DNA from: Conus ventricosus
Lineage: Eukaryota; Mollusca; Gastropoda; Neogastropoda; Conidae
DNA length: 64,000 bases
Assembly (NCBI GenBank): GCA_018398815.1
Contig: CM031607.1
Coordinates: forward strand, 84,106,268 to 84,170,267
Direction: 5' to 3'
Shown here: positions 49,701 to 62,487 of the stretch, piece by piece
How positions within the stretch are numbered: position 1 is the stretch's first letter
Layout: each line of letters starts with the position of its first letter
The notes under the pieces: model-generated
The model's input: only the letters and a program-made list of their open reading frames with translations
Database searches by the model: none
What the model was told of the DNA's origin: nothing
Program-made: the position numbers and the translations under genes

Positions 49701-52700
49701 AAGTCTTCACCTCTGTCTATGGGGAATGGATGTCTGACATCCTTTTTGTGCTTCAGACTCTTCATGTCTATGAATGTCTTCTCTTGTGGACTGTCATTAC
49801 AAGTTGCTGAGGCAGTGGATTCAGAGGTGTGAACTCTTCTCTGCTCAGAATACCGGTAGATGCACATAATACTTGTAAATGTGGAGTTGAGAGAAGTTGA
49901 CACCTGCAGGGTTGTACATCCACGTTGGACATCGGACATAGACCGATTGCACATGCAAAATGTCCGATATAACTGGCAGTGAAGAGGACAAATGTCCCAT
50001 TACTTTGCCGAAAACGCGGTCACTGTCCGATAGCTTTCCGATGCTCACGGACATGGCACCGGCCGTTTATATCAAGCCCGCATAATTATTTGAGTCCGAC
50101 CGTCGTACAGAACTCCAGTCTGTAACTTTAGTGTAAGCCCACTGCCCAGTGAATCACTAGGCCACTGGCACTAAGCTTAGTGGCAAGCCGTGGCGGTCTA
50201 TTTTTAGCTCGTTGGCTTGCAACTCTGCCTCCCTGACTCGCAGAGGCTGAGCTAGCGAGGTACACGGCTCGCAGCTGAGAGCTGGCAGCCAGCTTGTGTC
50301 AGGGTTATTTTTAGCGTTAAAGCGTCTAAAGAGCGATAAGCCTTGTACTTGTTACATGTTGTAGGCCATGCAGGCACATGTTGCTGAAGCAGAGACTGGA
50401 AAGGAATCTCAAGAAAACGGTCAAGGAGCAGATGTACCCCAGGGACAGCACCTTGACACTCTGGCAGCTCATTGCCCGCTACCACCAGCTGGAGTTCACC
50501 AACCTCAAGAAACTGGCCCAGCTTGCCATCACCCTGCCCGTCCATAAAGCTGATGTAGAAAGAGGGTTCAGCACTCAGAATTTGATTTTGACAAGTCAAA
50601 GGAACAGACTGACAGCAGAAAACCAGGCCATGCTGATGAGGGTGCAAATGGAAGGACCAAGTGATGTCAAGGGGGAATCAGAATGGGTGTTCAGGGTGAC
50701 AGAAAAGTGGGGAGAGAAAAGGAAAAGAATGCTCTTCAACCAAAAGACGACTCCAAATGAATCAATATTGTACTTGAATACTAGCATTAGCAATGAATAG
50801 TGATTTAGGAAAGACACTGCCTCTGTGTGTGTGACTGTGTGTGTGTGTGGACTAGTAATAGTATGTTTACCAAACATGACTTCCCACTCTAGGAATATAG
50901 TCAGCTTTTGTAATACCATTTTTGTGTGCATAAAACTTAATATACATTCAATCTGGCTTGCGTTCAAAATGTCCGATTGATTTTGTTATGAAGAGGACAA
51001 ATGTCCTATTACTTCAGGGTGGTCCAGGACATTTGTCCTATAGATACTGCTAAGGATGTACAACCCTGCACCTGAGTAGAACCAATACAGTTGCATATTT
51101 AAAATTAAAGAAAATACAACCTGATAATTGTCATACTTGCGAATAGAATTTGCATGTGTCATTGATACTGATTATTCAGTAATATTGTAAATGTTGTCCA
51201 GCCAATTATAAGCATAGTGTTAAGTATTGTTGCCGTCTGATTGAAATGGCTTGTGTTTAGAGGTGGAATTGTTGTAAATGATACAGTTTGCTTTGCGATG
51301 GAGCCGGGGGCAGAACAGCAGTCGCTGATGACTTTCTCACAGCGCATTGACATCACATGAAACTGTTTCAGGTCTGAGACTTGCTGACAGTTACTCCCCC
51401 TGATCGATCTCTTCTTTTATAGGGTGTACAGAGTTTGATGAGAATGTTTGAATTGCTGAGCCTCTTGTTGTCGGAAGATAGATAGTGAATTAAAATAAGA
51501 CAATGGGGTTTTTGTTCCCTTTCTGTCAGAGTTTTATAAAAAGACCGAGCTCATTATTTCATTTTGACTACTAACTTTTTCTCTCACTTTGTGTTATTTT
51601 TCTCATACGTTTGCTTATGTTGTGTCTGTTTTCTAGACAGCAGAAAAGCTTAGATACTTTCTCACCTTCAGCTATCCATCTTGCTCTCAAGCGGAGTGTA
51701 ACTCGATCAATTTGTCACTTCTAGTTTCCACGGTAATCTGCCTCATATTTCCTCAAATTGGATTTGTCTTCTTTAGTTATGGGATATTTTTTCTGTAACT
51801 GTTCAATGCTTTGTTCTAGTTGCTTTTCCTGTTTTGCTTCTTTCTGTTTTTGGTGGTGGTGGGTTTTTTTTTTTTGCTGTGGAATATGCAGTTATTTTTT
51901 TTATCTCACTTTCATAAGTAGAACATCTTTGAGATGGAAATGGAGACAGAACAGCAATCAGTGATGACTTTCTCACAGCGCATTGACATCACATGAAACC
52001 ATTTCAGGTCTGAGACTTGCTAACAGTTGCTCCCCCTGATCCATATCTTCTTTCACAGGGTGTACACATTTTAATGAGGATATTTGAACTGCTAGGCCTG
52101 TTGTCAAAACAAAGTGAATTGAGTTGACAAGGTAATGAGGTTTTGTTCTCTTTCTGTCCTGTCATTTTCTCTTTTTTTTTTTTCATTTTCTTTCGTTTTT
52201 TTGCTTGTCATGTGAATACTGGCTGAGCTGTGTAATAGGCAAAACACTGCCAAAAAGCATTGAGTTTTTGTTCACTTTTTTTTGGGGGGGGGCATGGTTT
52301 GATAGCTGAATGACTTGGAAGTCAGGTTTAGATTAACTTTGTCTGAATTATTTTGTCTGAGTGCAGCGACGTTTAAAAACGTAATGCTGTAGATATGTTA
52401 ATTTTGATAAAATAGTTCGTTTGCAGGTGAATATTTCTGTACATTATCTTCTTGACCATAGGCGCACACATATCCACTTGCGCAGTATACACATGAATGT
52501 GTGCAAACATGCACAATTACCAAAAGACTCGGATGTCACAAGACCTGTTGCTACACAGATAGCTGTGCCATCATATTGGCATGTCACCCCCAGTTTGTGC
52601 TGTGATGATTTTGTTCCACTATGGATTGACCATCGCGTGAAAACACATCAACATGCACTACCATCTGAGCCAAACTGGGCACATTGCCACTTACTGCTGA

Positions 52701-54277
52701 CAACAGTTTTTCTCGTTCTCTGTTATGAGTGTAGGATCATGAATAATATGAAATCTGTTCTTTCTAAGTATGTTGTCATTTGAAATCACTATGGGAGAAA
52801 GGGGGAGGGTGCACGGGGGCAAGAGAGGTCTCTGTTCTAGAACTTCAAGCATAAATAAATTCACTGTATAAGCATATTAGAGTGTGAACAAAACTATTGT
52901 CAAGCCAGCCACCAGATAGTGTAGGTGGTCAGGTTTTCTTTTTTTTCATATTAGAGTGTGAACAAAACTATTGTCAAGCCAGCCACCAGATAGTGTAGGT
53001 GGTCAGGTTTTCTTTTTTTTCACAAGTCAACAGTGTTCCTCATCTTATAATGAACGTTACTCAGATTTACCGACGGCGGCTGCGGGTAGAATTTAGTAAA
53101 GCTGTATCGGACATTATTGAGAATCACTTTATCTGATGAATCAGTTTCTCTGATGGAAAGTCATGTGCTTTTTCATCGAGATTGAGATGATATATTGCAC
53201 CTTTCCTGTTCGAAAGAAGTTGTTTGAGAGAGGTGGTGTTTGATGGAAGCTCAATGATTATTGTATAAAGTAGTGGTCTGACGATGCTGATGACCACTGA
53301 TAAGGCAGACTATGAGAGTTTCCTCGTGACAGATCATTTTTGTATTTCTGTTGGAAGTACAGGCATGCAATAATGTAAGGATGAAAGGGGAAATGCTGAC
53401 TGCTTTAAACACATTTTATGGCTAGGGGTAGGACAGGGTTTGTCTTTAAGTGTTTTTTGTTTGTTTGTGATAATCTTGGGTGTTGAGTACGTTTAACCTC
53501 GGTTTTATCTTGCTTGAATTTCTCCATAGTTGAAGCAGATACTTCTACAAGTCTCGTCTTAGAAGCTGCATTCAGTTGATAGAGGGTGGTTGTATTATCA
53601 GTGGAGGTGGGTGTATTTTAATTAAAGAGATGAAGCAATTCTGTTTTCCCAATCCCGGGGAAACTCAATGATTAACAAAATTAAAGTAGTGGTCTGACAC
53701 CATTGTGACGACTACTGATTGGCGGGACTATGAGAGTTTCCTGCAACGTAGGTATATTGTGTTGATCATTTTGTCAGCCACATGGACTCTAACCAAGGGG
53801 CACCCCTAATTTAAATATCAGCATCATCAAAATTGTTACAACTGTTCTGTCTCCTGCTCCTGTAGGTGTCATGCAGTATCTTTCCATTTTCTTTTGTCAG
53901 AAGCTGTGGTCTTCCTGAGCTGTTGATCATGCCCCTATCACCTTGTTTGTATTTCAAATGGATGTTATGGGTTTGTATTTCAAATTGGATGTTATGGTTT
54001 ATTTCATTTCTCTTGTTGAGTCATTGTGAAAATGGCTGGACTCCAGAGTCCCATGGTGAGGAATGGAGACCGATTTGTATGTTACAGGGGACAGTTTCAG
54101 TTTGTCACATTAGTACTTACATCTGATATTTCTTTGTCTATCATGAACTTTTTTTTTCCCCATTTCCCTCTAATGAACGGAGAACGATCTGTGCCTATTC
54201 TTCCTGCCCATCTGATTGCTAGATGAAAGTCAACGCACACATCCCTGTCCCTTACATATAATTCATGCACATATTTA

Positions 54278-54329
<52 letters not shown>

Positions 54330-57300
54330 CGGAGGCAGTAAAATTCAGAATGACTTGATGGAAAAGCAGCAATGCATGGTATAATTGGAACCTGTGGTAC
54401 AGTTTGAGCAGTGATGATTTTACCCCAATGTGGATTGATCGCTCCGTGAAAATACCTTCACATGCACTACCATCTGAGCCAGACTGCCACCAGTACATGG
54501 GGGTAGGGAGGAGGGTTGGAGAGGTTGGTCAGGCTGCCAGACTGCACCTGGTTCCAGCTTTCTGTAGTGAACTTGAGTTATTACTCCAGTCAGCATCTTC
54601 TAAAACGGGGATTTGAACAATAAATGACAACGTTTCTTTCCACTTTGTAGTTTGTCTTTGGGGATATGTGTTGCTAAGAAAGCTCAGGGGCTTTTAAACT
54701 GGGTCTGATTTTAGTCATTTATATTTGCAACTTGAGACAGTCTGTAAGGGAACTTAGTTTCAAAGAGAGGTGAGTAGCAGTTGTCCCTTTGGGTTGTGTT
54801 AGTAGGTATGAACGAAACTTGCTCACAGTTACCCTTTGAATTGCAAAGAGTAGGTATGAAGGAAACTTGCTCACAGTTACCCTTTGAATTGCAAAGAGTT
54901 GGTATGAACGAAACTTGCTCACAGTTACCCTTTGAATTGCAAAGAGTAGGTATGAAGGAAACTTGATCAGTTACCCTTTGAATTACAAAGATGTAGGTAT
55001 GAACGAGACTTCATCACAGTTACCCTTTGAATTGCAAAGAGTTGGTATGAACAAATTTGCTCACAGTTACCCTTTGAATTGCAAAGAGTAGGTATGAAGG
55101 AAACTTGCTCACAGTTACCCTTTGAATTGCCAAGAGTTGGTATGAACAAATTTGCTCACAGTTACCCTTTGAATTGCAAAGAGTAGGTATGAACAAATTT
55201 GCTCACAGTTACCCTTTGAATTGCAAAAAGTAGGTATGAACAAATTTGCTCACAGTTACCCTTTGAATTGCAAAGAGTAGGTCTGAACGAAACTTGCTCA
55301 CAGTTACCCTTTGAATTGCAGAGTAGGTCTGAACGAAACTTGCTCACAGTTACTCTTTGAATTGCAGTGTAGGTATGAATGAAATCTGCTTACAGTTAAC
55401 CTTTGAATTGCAGTGTAGGTATGAATGAAATCTGCTTACAGTTAACCTTTGAATTGCCTTTACATCACAGTTTGTGGGTTTGTGTTCATATTGCCCCGCT
55501 CTGTTTTTGCTCTCAGAATTTCGTTAACCGTCTTCCACAAATACAAGGAGACTGGAACAGAGGTTTGGGTTTGGCTTTTGTGATTCACTGCTAAATACTT
55601 GAGATGTATAGAAGATTGTGTGTAGAGCTTCACATTGACTTGAGGTAATTTGGTGTACTCTGCACATGATACGTTGAGGAATCCTGATGCTGTTAGCACA
55701 GACCTGAGTTGTGTTGGCACTTTGTGTGGGCAGTACTGCTCCCTGAACCGTCTGGCGCACGAGGTCGGCTGGAAGTACCAGAAGGTGATCGGCACACTGG
55801 AGGCACGGCGGAAGGTGAAGTCCAAGCAGTTCTTTGAGCGCAAACGCAAGCTGCAGGTGAGTGGGGGCCTGTGAGGTGGGGGGGGGGGGGGGGGGGGGGG
55901 ACTCTTGACCCAGGGCTGGTGGTTCCCAGTGATGCCATTATCACTTACCTACATTGTCTGACTGCACAGTGAAGGAGATGCTGTGTCTGAGGGAACACAG
56001 GCCTCTGGTTACAGTGGGGTGAATGTGAAGCCGGTTGTCGCTGCTGTCTTCACCATTATTGTTGACAGTAGGGGAAAAGGATAGAGAGGAACAAATGAGG
56101 GGCAGTATTCACAGCGCCTGCAGGCATGGGTGAGATTCAGACCTGTGCACTTTACGATTTTTGCGTATAATCTCACAAAATTTAATACAGCTATACGATT
56201 GTACGTTTCAAAACCAAATTGTACGAAATTTTGATGAACGAGCTTACGAAAATGCGCTGAACAGTAATCGGCGAGTCCAAGAGTCTGGTCCAACTTTTAA
56301 AAGTTCCGATGGCGCATGCGTACTTCCTGCCTCTATGAATGCATCAACATTGCTTCTCACTCGGCTTCAACTCGCGCGCATGAAACAGACAACGAAAAAT
56401 TCAGATTCATTGGTAGAAGCTGTGATCCAAAAGAAAAAGAAATATGAACAGAAATACAAACCAGCGTATCATACTATTTTCAAGTTCATGACTGCGTCAA
56501 AGAAGGGCGATACGTTCGCACACAGCACCACGTGTAACTGTCAATCACGATTGCTACAGTGGTCGCTTTGACATTCAGCGGCACATCGGTAGCAAAAGCC
56601 ACAAGGGAAACAGTGATTCTGGAAAACGGTAGGCAATGAACATTCAAAGCTTTTTTGTGAAGTCGAGTTCTGCAGGCACTTCTGATGAGAGACTGGAACA
56701 TCAGACTACTCGCGGAGAGGGACAAAAAGCTCCAAAATCCCCCACCCCCCACCCACCCCCGCCCCAAAGGAGCACACTGTCCAGTGAAATTCTTGAAAGT
56801 CATCTCATCCTGAAGAAGGCTGACTGTTCTTTAATAGATGCAGTTCATGGCCTTTCAGCTGACAATTTAAAGGACAGCGTTCGTAGGGTCCTTTGAAGTC
56901 CTTATAAATGGGATTTTTTGTCAAAAGGCCTTTTAAGTCTTTGAATCAGCAAGTTGGTCCTTTTAACTCACGAGGAGGTCCTTTTAATTTTTTGAAAGGT
57001 ACTCTTAAGTCCTGTTTTTTCAAGAGAAGGAGGCTTGAAAACGGAACCGATACATCTTCCACAACCCAAACCTTTACTTTTGCAAGTTGCAAAGAGTTGA
57101 CAGATGCCGACGCGATCATCTGAAACGCGGTAGGCAGGCCTATAACGCTAGGCCTATCAGTGGGCTTATTAGCTAGCAGACGACGCAAAGCTGCGTTGCT
57201 GCAATCCAGTTTTTTTTTTTAGGTCACGGGTTCCACAGTGCAGACGCGGTGCTAATGTTCGCGGCATATAGCTGACTTAACATTTTCGCTCATGCTATCT

Positions 57301-59132
57301 ATGTTAAAAGTTCCCTTTATAGAAATTCATTTGAAGAGTGGGGCAATAATGATGAAAATATTATTACCCAAATAAATATAGGTACATAACGTGACGGATT
57401 GCGAACATGCGAACATAACAAAACAGCTTGGGGAACAGCTATATGCTGAGTTCTTGAGTAACATTTACAGGATAGATTCCTTTTCCCGCCTTGTCTACTC
57501 CCTTCCCCCATGTTGGCAAAGGTCCTTTTAAACTGATTTGAGGTCCTTTTAAAGTCCTTTAAAGGTCCTTTTTTGGCCTCATGCCCATCACCTGGGAACC
57601 CTGAAGGAGCTGGAATCACCAAAGTCTGAAATAAAGTTCACATCAAATTGTTATGCTCTTCAGAAAGACTGGTTAGCTTATCAAGTGAAAAGTGCCCATA
57701 GTAGCATATGAAAGAAATAGATTACTTCAAGATTTTTTTTTCCAGTTATGTCCATCAGTACAGTAAAAAGTGAAGAGAGTTATTTTAAGTTAAAGTGTTA
57801 TAAAAGAAAATTCACATCAGTTAATGTTCTTGTTAATTTCCTGAGCAAAGGCTTTTTTGCCCATGAGGATACTGGCAAGGAACTTGGATTAGTTTGACAA
57901 TCATTGATTGTTAAAGAAGCCAATTTAATGCATTTCATGAAAATACATCTTTTATACTAATATAAATTTTCAGTGTTTCTAATGTCTGGAATGCATTCAG
58001 TATTGTTTCCTACGCAGCTACTTTGCGCTGCAAAAGCTTACACATTTTACACACAATTGTACACATTTTTGACCCAAAACCTACACATAGAATTTCTGAG
58101 GGGTAACCAGCATGGGTCGTAGGGTCCTTTGAAGTCCTTTAAAGTCCTTATATTTAGAATTTTCCAGAAAAGGCCTTTAAAGTACTTTAATTTGACCAAG
58201 AAGTCCTTTAATATTTTGTCAAGAGCCTTTAAAATGCAATTTGGTCAGTTAAAGTCTTTTAATTTTGCGATACAAAAGAATATTTTCGGTTGCGGAAAAG
58301 AAGAAAAGAACTTCAGGTATGAAATCAAAAGATCGGCATTTCTGTCGGGTCGCGCAAGCAGACGATGCTTCTCGCAGCCAGTTTCCTCGCAACTCTCGCG
58401 TTCGAGATTTGACGATACTTCCAGGCGCCATCTTGCATTGTTCACACGTGTTTACCTGCTGAAAATTTTGAGCCCAGTTTTTCGTCCACAATGCCGGGCA
58501 AATTTCTTTTCAAGATCATTGGCTGAGAGACAAGGGTTACAAGGACTGGGTGCGGAAAGTTCTGAGCGACAAACATGTAGGGTGCTGTGCGTTTTGCGAT
58601 TGCTCCGTAAACATCGCCTCAGTGGGAGAATCCATGCTAAAACAACACGCAAAAAGTGTGAAGCATCAGAGGAAAGAGAAACAGCATCAGAGTGACAGTA
58701 GATGCAGTGTTGCTGATTTTTTCGCTGGTGGTTCAACGCAGCCTCAGAGTCATGATGATTCACAGCCAACTCGACAACCTAAACCGACGCATGTTCCAGC
58801 GTCCACTCCAAGCATGTCAGATAAAGACCTGTGTGTGTGGTGCGTCAGACCTGTGTACCTCTACAGAATCATGAATAGTTTCCAAGGAAATGGTCCGTTC
58901 ATTATGGTCCTATGGACATACAATCTCGAACCGTGGAGGGGGGGGGGGGGGGGGGGAGGTGAGGGGGGAGGGGGGGGGGGCAAAAAAAGAAAGGTCGATA
59001 GTGACAGCCCAAGCAAGGGAAGTAAACAGAGTAGATAAGCTTGTTCTGATTATGCCCCCTTCTGTCAGACATGCATGCTGGTTCCATCCCTTTCACTCAC
59101 ACACACACACACACACTGACACACACACACAC

Positions 59133-59171
<39 letters not shown>

Positions 59172-59180
59172 GCTCACTCA

Positions 59181-59223
<43 letters not shown>

Positions 59224-59387
59224 CCCTTTCACACACACACAAACACACACACACACACATCCCTTTCACACACACACGCACACACACACACTCGCTCACT
59301 CACTCACTCACACACACACACACACCACACACACACCACACACACACACACACACACCACACACACACACTCGCTCACACACACACA

Positions 59388-59429
<42 letters not shown>

Positions 59430-62398
59430 CTACAGAGCAAGGCAACCATCATGACTAAGTGTGAAAGGCCTGCCTGGGTGTGTGAAACCTGACACCCATG
59501 CTAGTTTAGTTGCTGGGCAGTGCAGTGGTGGAAGGGTAAGGGACAGGACAACAGATAAGGGGAAGGAGGAAACTGAAAGGGATAGTTGGTGGATCCAGAG
59601 TATGCAGTGGCTGTGACTACTGACAGTTGAGCTCCAAAACTAGGACTTGGGTCGCCTTGACCACTGAAAGGTAAAGTGAGGGGTAAACAGATCTGGTGCG
59701 TGTGAGTGTGCGTGGGTGCTTGCATGAGTGTGTGTGTGTGTGAGGAAGAGATCCACACCCTCAAGAGGAGAAAGACAGCCATGAAAAGGATGCCAAACAG
59801 TTGCTGTTTGAAGCTGATGCACTATGCCTCCAAAGCCCAGCAGCAAAGCAGCTTGAGGCTCTTAGGACAAGCCAATGAACTTTGTAGTTCTTCCAAAAAT
59901 AAACAAGAAAACTGTGACCCTCTTAGAGAAGGAACTTGTCAACAAACGAGAAGAGCTGAAGCAAATGTGAAAAACACAGACAGTAGAAGATATTCCGGTA
60001 GGTCCTGTTTTATTTTGGTAGGGTCCTTTTATTGGTCCTTTAAAGTCCTTTTTTTGGTTCATAAGGGATACCTGAGATGCATGACCAGGTCTGGAGATTC
60101 AACATTTGAGTGACGCGTCTGTAAGGTCTGGTGGCAGGAATGAAGAAGATCGTGTTTGGTCAGTTGTGAACAAATGTCAAGATCGGCAGCATGGTCAAAC
60201 CCTACCTGGGTGGTGGAGTTGGTGGTGTTTGCCCTCTGCTCTAAAGTGAAGCTTTTCCATGTTCCATGAATAGTTTGTAGGAAAATGACTTGTGTGAGCA
60301 GAAAATTGGTCTCCATCCAGGACTACTGACATTCTCACAGAGATGCAGTGCTGTGTTGTGACAACTGAAAACTTCATAGTAACAAAAAAATGGACAGATG
60401 GAATATTCTAATTCAAGTCCTGAGAAAAAGAGGAGGATCCATAAAGTTCCCATGGTCTTTGCTAATCCATCTGGAATTTGATTGGTTAGTGCACAGAACC
60501 CTGCATTGATTTGGTTGTTGCAGGGGCCCCTGTAATTTTCAGACGTGGGAATCTTCCGCCTTTTTGGAGGCCTCAGAGGTCATTTTTGAGATCGATGCAA
60601 ATCCGTTGAGAAAACTGGGGGGGGGGGGGGGGGGGGGGGGGGGGGTGTATGTATAGTGAGGTTTGTTTTTCGTAAGCAAAGCTTGGATCGCGATTTTGTT
60701 CTCGATCGGTTTGTTCTCAAATGGAAAACTTCCGGCTCGTTTGGGCACCCAGGACAGATTACAGTGAATAATGGAATTCGGCTTACCGAAACTACAAAGA
60801 AGGGAAGTAATCACTTAGCTGTGAAAAGTGCATTTGCGGATTCCGGCGCCATTATTGTCTTACAAGTTGCACGTCCAAAGTTCCGAAGTCGTCAACATGT
60901 TCCGACAAATCACCGAGAATGAGAAAGTTTTGGCCACGGAGATCGATTCCTCTGTGAAAAACAAGTGGAACTGGAAGTGGCTGGAGGAAGATGTGCGTAC
61001 AACAGTGACTTTATCGTGTGGTAAAGAGACGTTAGCCACGAGGTGAAGATCCGTGTGGGAAAATAGAATAAAAAGCTTGTTATTTTATTTCTTTTTTTCT
61101 TGCCAGTTTATGCATTTCTGGGGTGATTTTTAGATACTGAAATATGAAGAATGCTCAGCTTCAGGGGGCTTTGCCCCCTGACCCCCACCAGGGGCATTGC
61201 CCCTGGACCCCACCGGGGGCCTACGGCGGCCCCGGACCCCTGCCTAATTTTCCGCCTTTTTCACTTTTTCTTATTCCCACCTCTGAATTTTCTGGACTTG
61301 TTTGGAAAATTTGAGGTGTTTTTAATTTCGATCCATTCATAATCTTGTCATCTGTGGACAGCTCAGCCGTCAGATGAAGGTAGTGCGAAGGTAACAGTAT
61401 TGGGGGGGTGATGTTTGTCTTACAGTAGTCTGGTAAAAACCCCCCATAGAGTCTCTTTTTATATTATGGAGGAAAGGGAGAGAGCAGCAAATGTCGACAA
61501 ATCCTATGGTTCCCAGTGATGTCATTATCACTTACCTACATTGTCTGAATGTACTGTGAAGGAGATGCTATGTCTGAGGGAACACCAGCTTTCAGTTACT
61601 TCATCAGTATTTTCATAAAATTGAATAGATGTTTAACAAGTGTGCTGAAGTTAGTTTGGAAGGCATTTATACATTTGCTGTGTGGGGAACAAAAAGAGGA
61701 AAGCACAGAAATGGGGACGACACAAACGTGTGTAGAATGTCTTCTGGTAGCTGCACTGAAGGGTTATGTTCCTTGTTGGTGTGGTGAGGGGGGTGGAGGG
61801 GTGGGGCGACTGGAGAGTTGCCAGGTCTCCTTGATCTTAATTTAGTTAGAAGTGTGTCCGTTTTGAAAGCTGGTCCTTGGTATGCAGTTGCTCATTTTGT
61901 GGGCAGAAAAAAAAAGTATTTTGAGTTACTTGATTCTAAAGACCAAACGAAACCACAAAAAAGCTGTTGCGAATAGCTGATTAGTTCTGTTGATCACAGC
62001 GTGAATAATTGTGTGTAAACGAAAACTGAAAATGGTTGTGCAGTGTTGTATCGTAAGTGTATGACATGACATGAAATTTTTCGTGTGTGTTCTTGAGTGA
62101 CTTGTCCTAAGTGAAGCCTAGATGAATGTTTTGATGCTGGAAGAGGGTTGGGAACTTGTGATGCCTGTCAGCCCCGTGGTTCCCAATGATGCCATTATCA
62201 CTTACCTACATTGTCTGAAAGTACAGTGAAGGATATACCATGTCTGAGGGAACATCGGTCTGTAGACGCGCAGCGGTCATCATATTCAGAGAAACTGTTC
62301 ATGATGACTCTGTGTGTGTGTGTGTGTGAGTGAAAGAGAGAGAGAGAATGTACTCAAAGTATGAAAAAGCATGCTGATAAACTGAAGAATGTGTGTGT

Positions 62399-62437
<39 letters not shown>

Positions 62438-62442
62438 GGGCA

Positions 62443-62487
<45 letters not shown>

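Larger units (their letters stand above)
49331..53240 (+). repeat. Intron 5 tandem duplication, unit P2
   Basis: Second copy of P1. It alone carries the element at 49907-51068, the SNORD33-like gene at 52591-52677 and a private 72-74-bp tandem duplication (52873-53018). A third, partial unit starts at 53240 and diverges after 53327. Confidence 0.92.
58118..60075 (+). mobile_element. GGTCCTTT-type hAT element with BED finger
   Basis: Left region (GTAGGGTCCTTTGAAGTCC) and right region (GGTCCTTTAAAGTCC near 60030) share subterminal repeats. Inside: finger frame 58494-58710, G tracts (58937-58980), a CA microsatellite (59096-59430) and a basic helical frame (59760-59990). Exact TIRs are uncertain. 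Confidence 0.6.

Noticed and set aside
58890..59492. 200-codon Thr-His rich frame
   Set aside because: Product of the CA microsatellite and a G tract.
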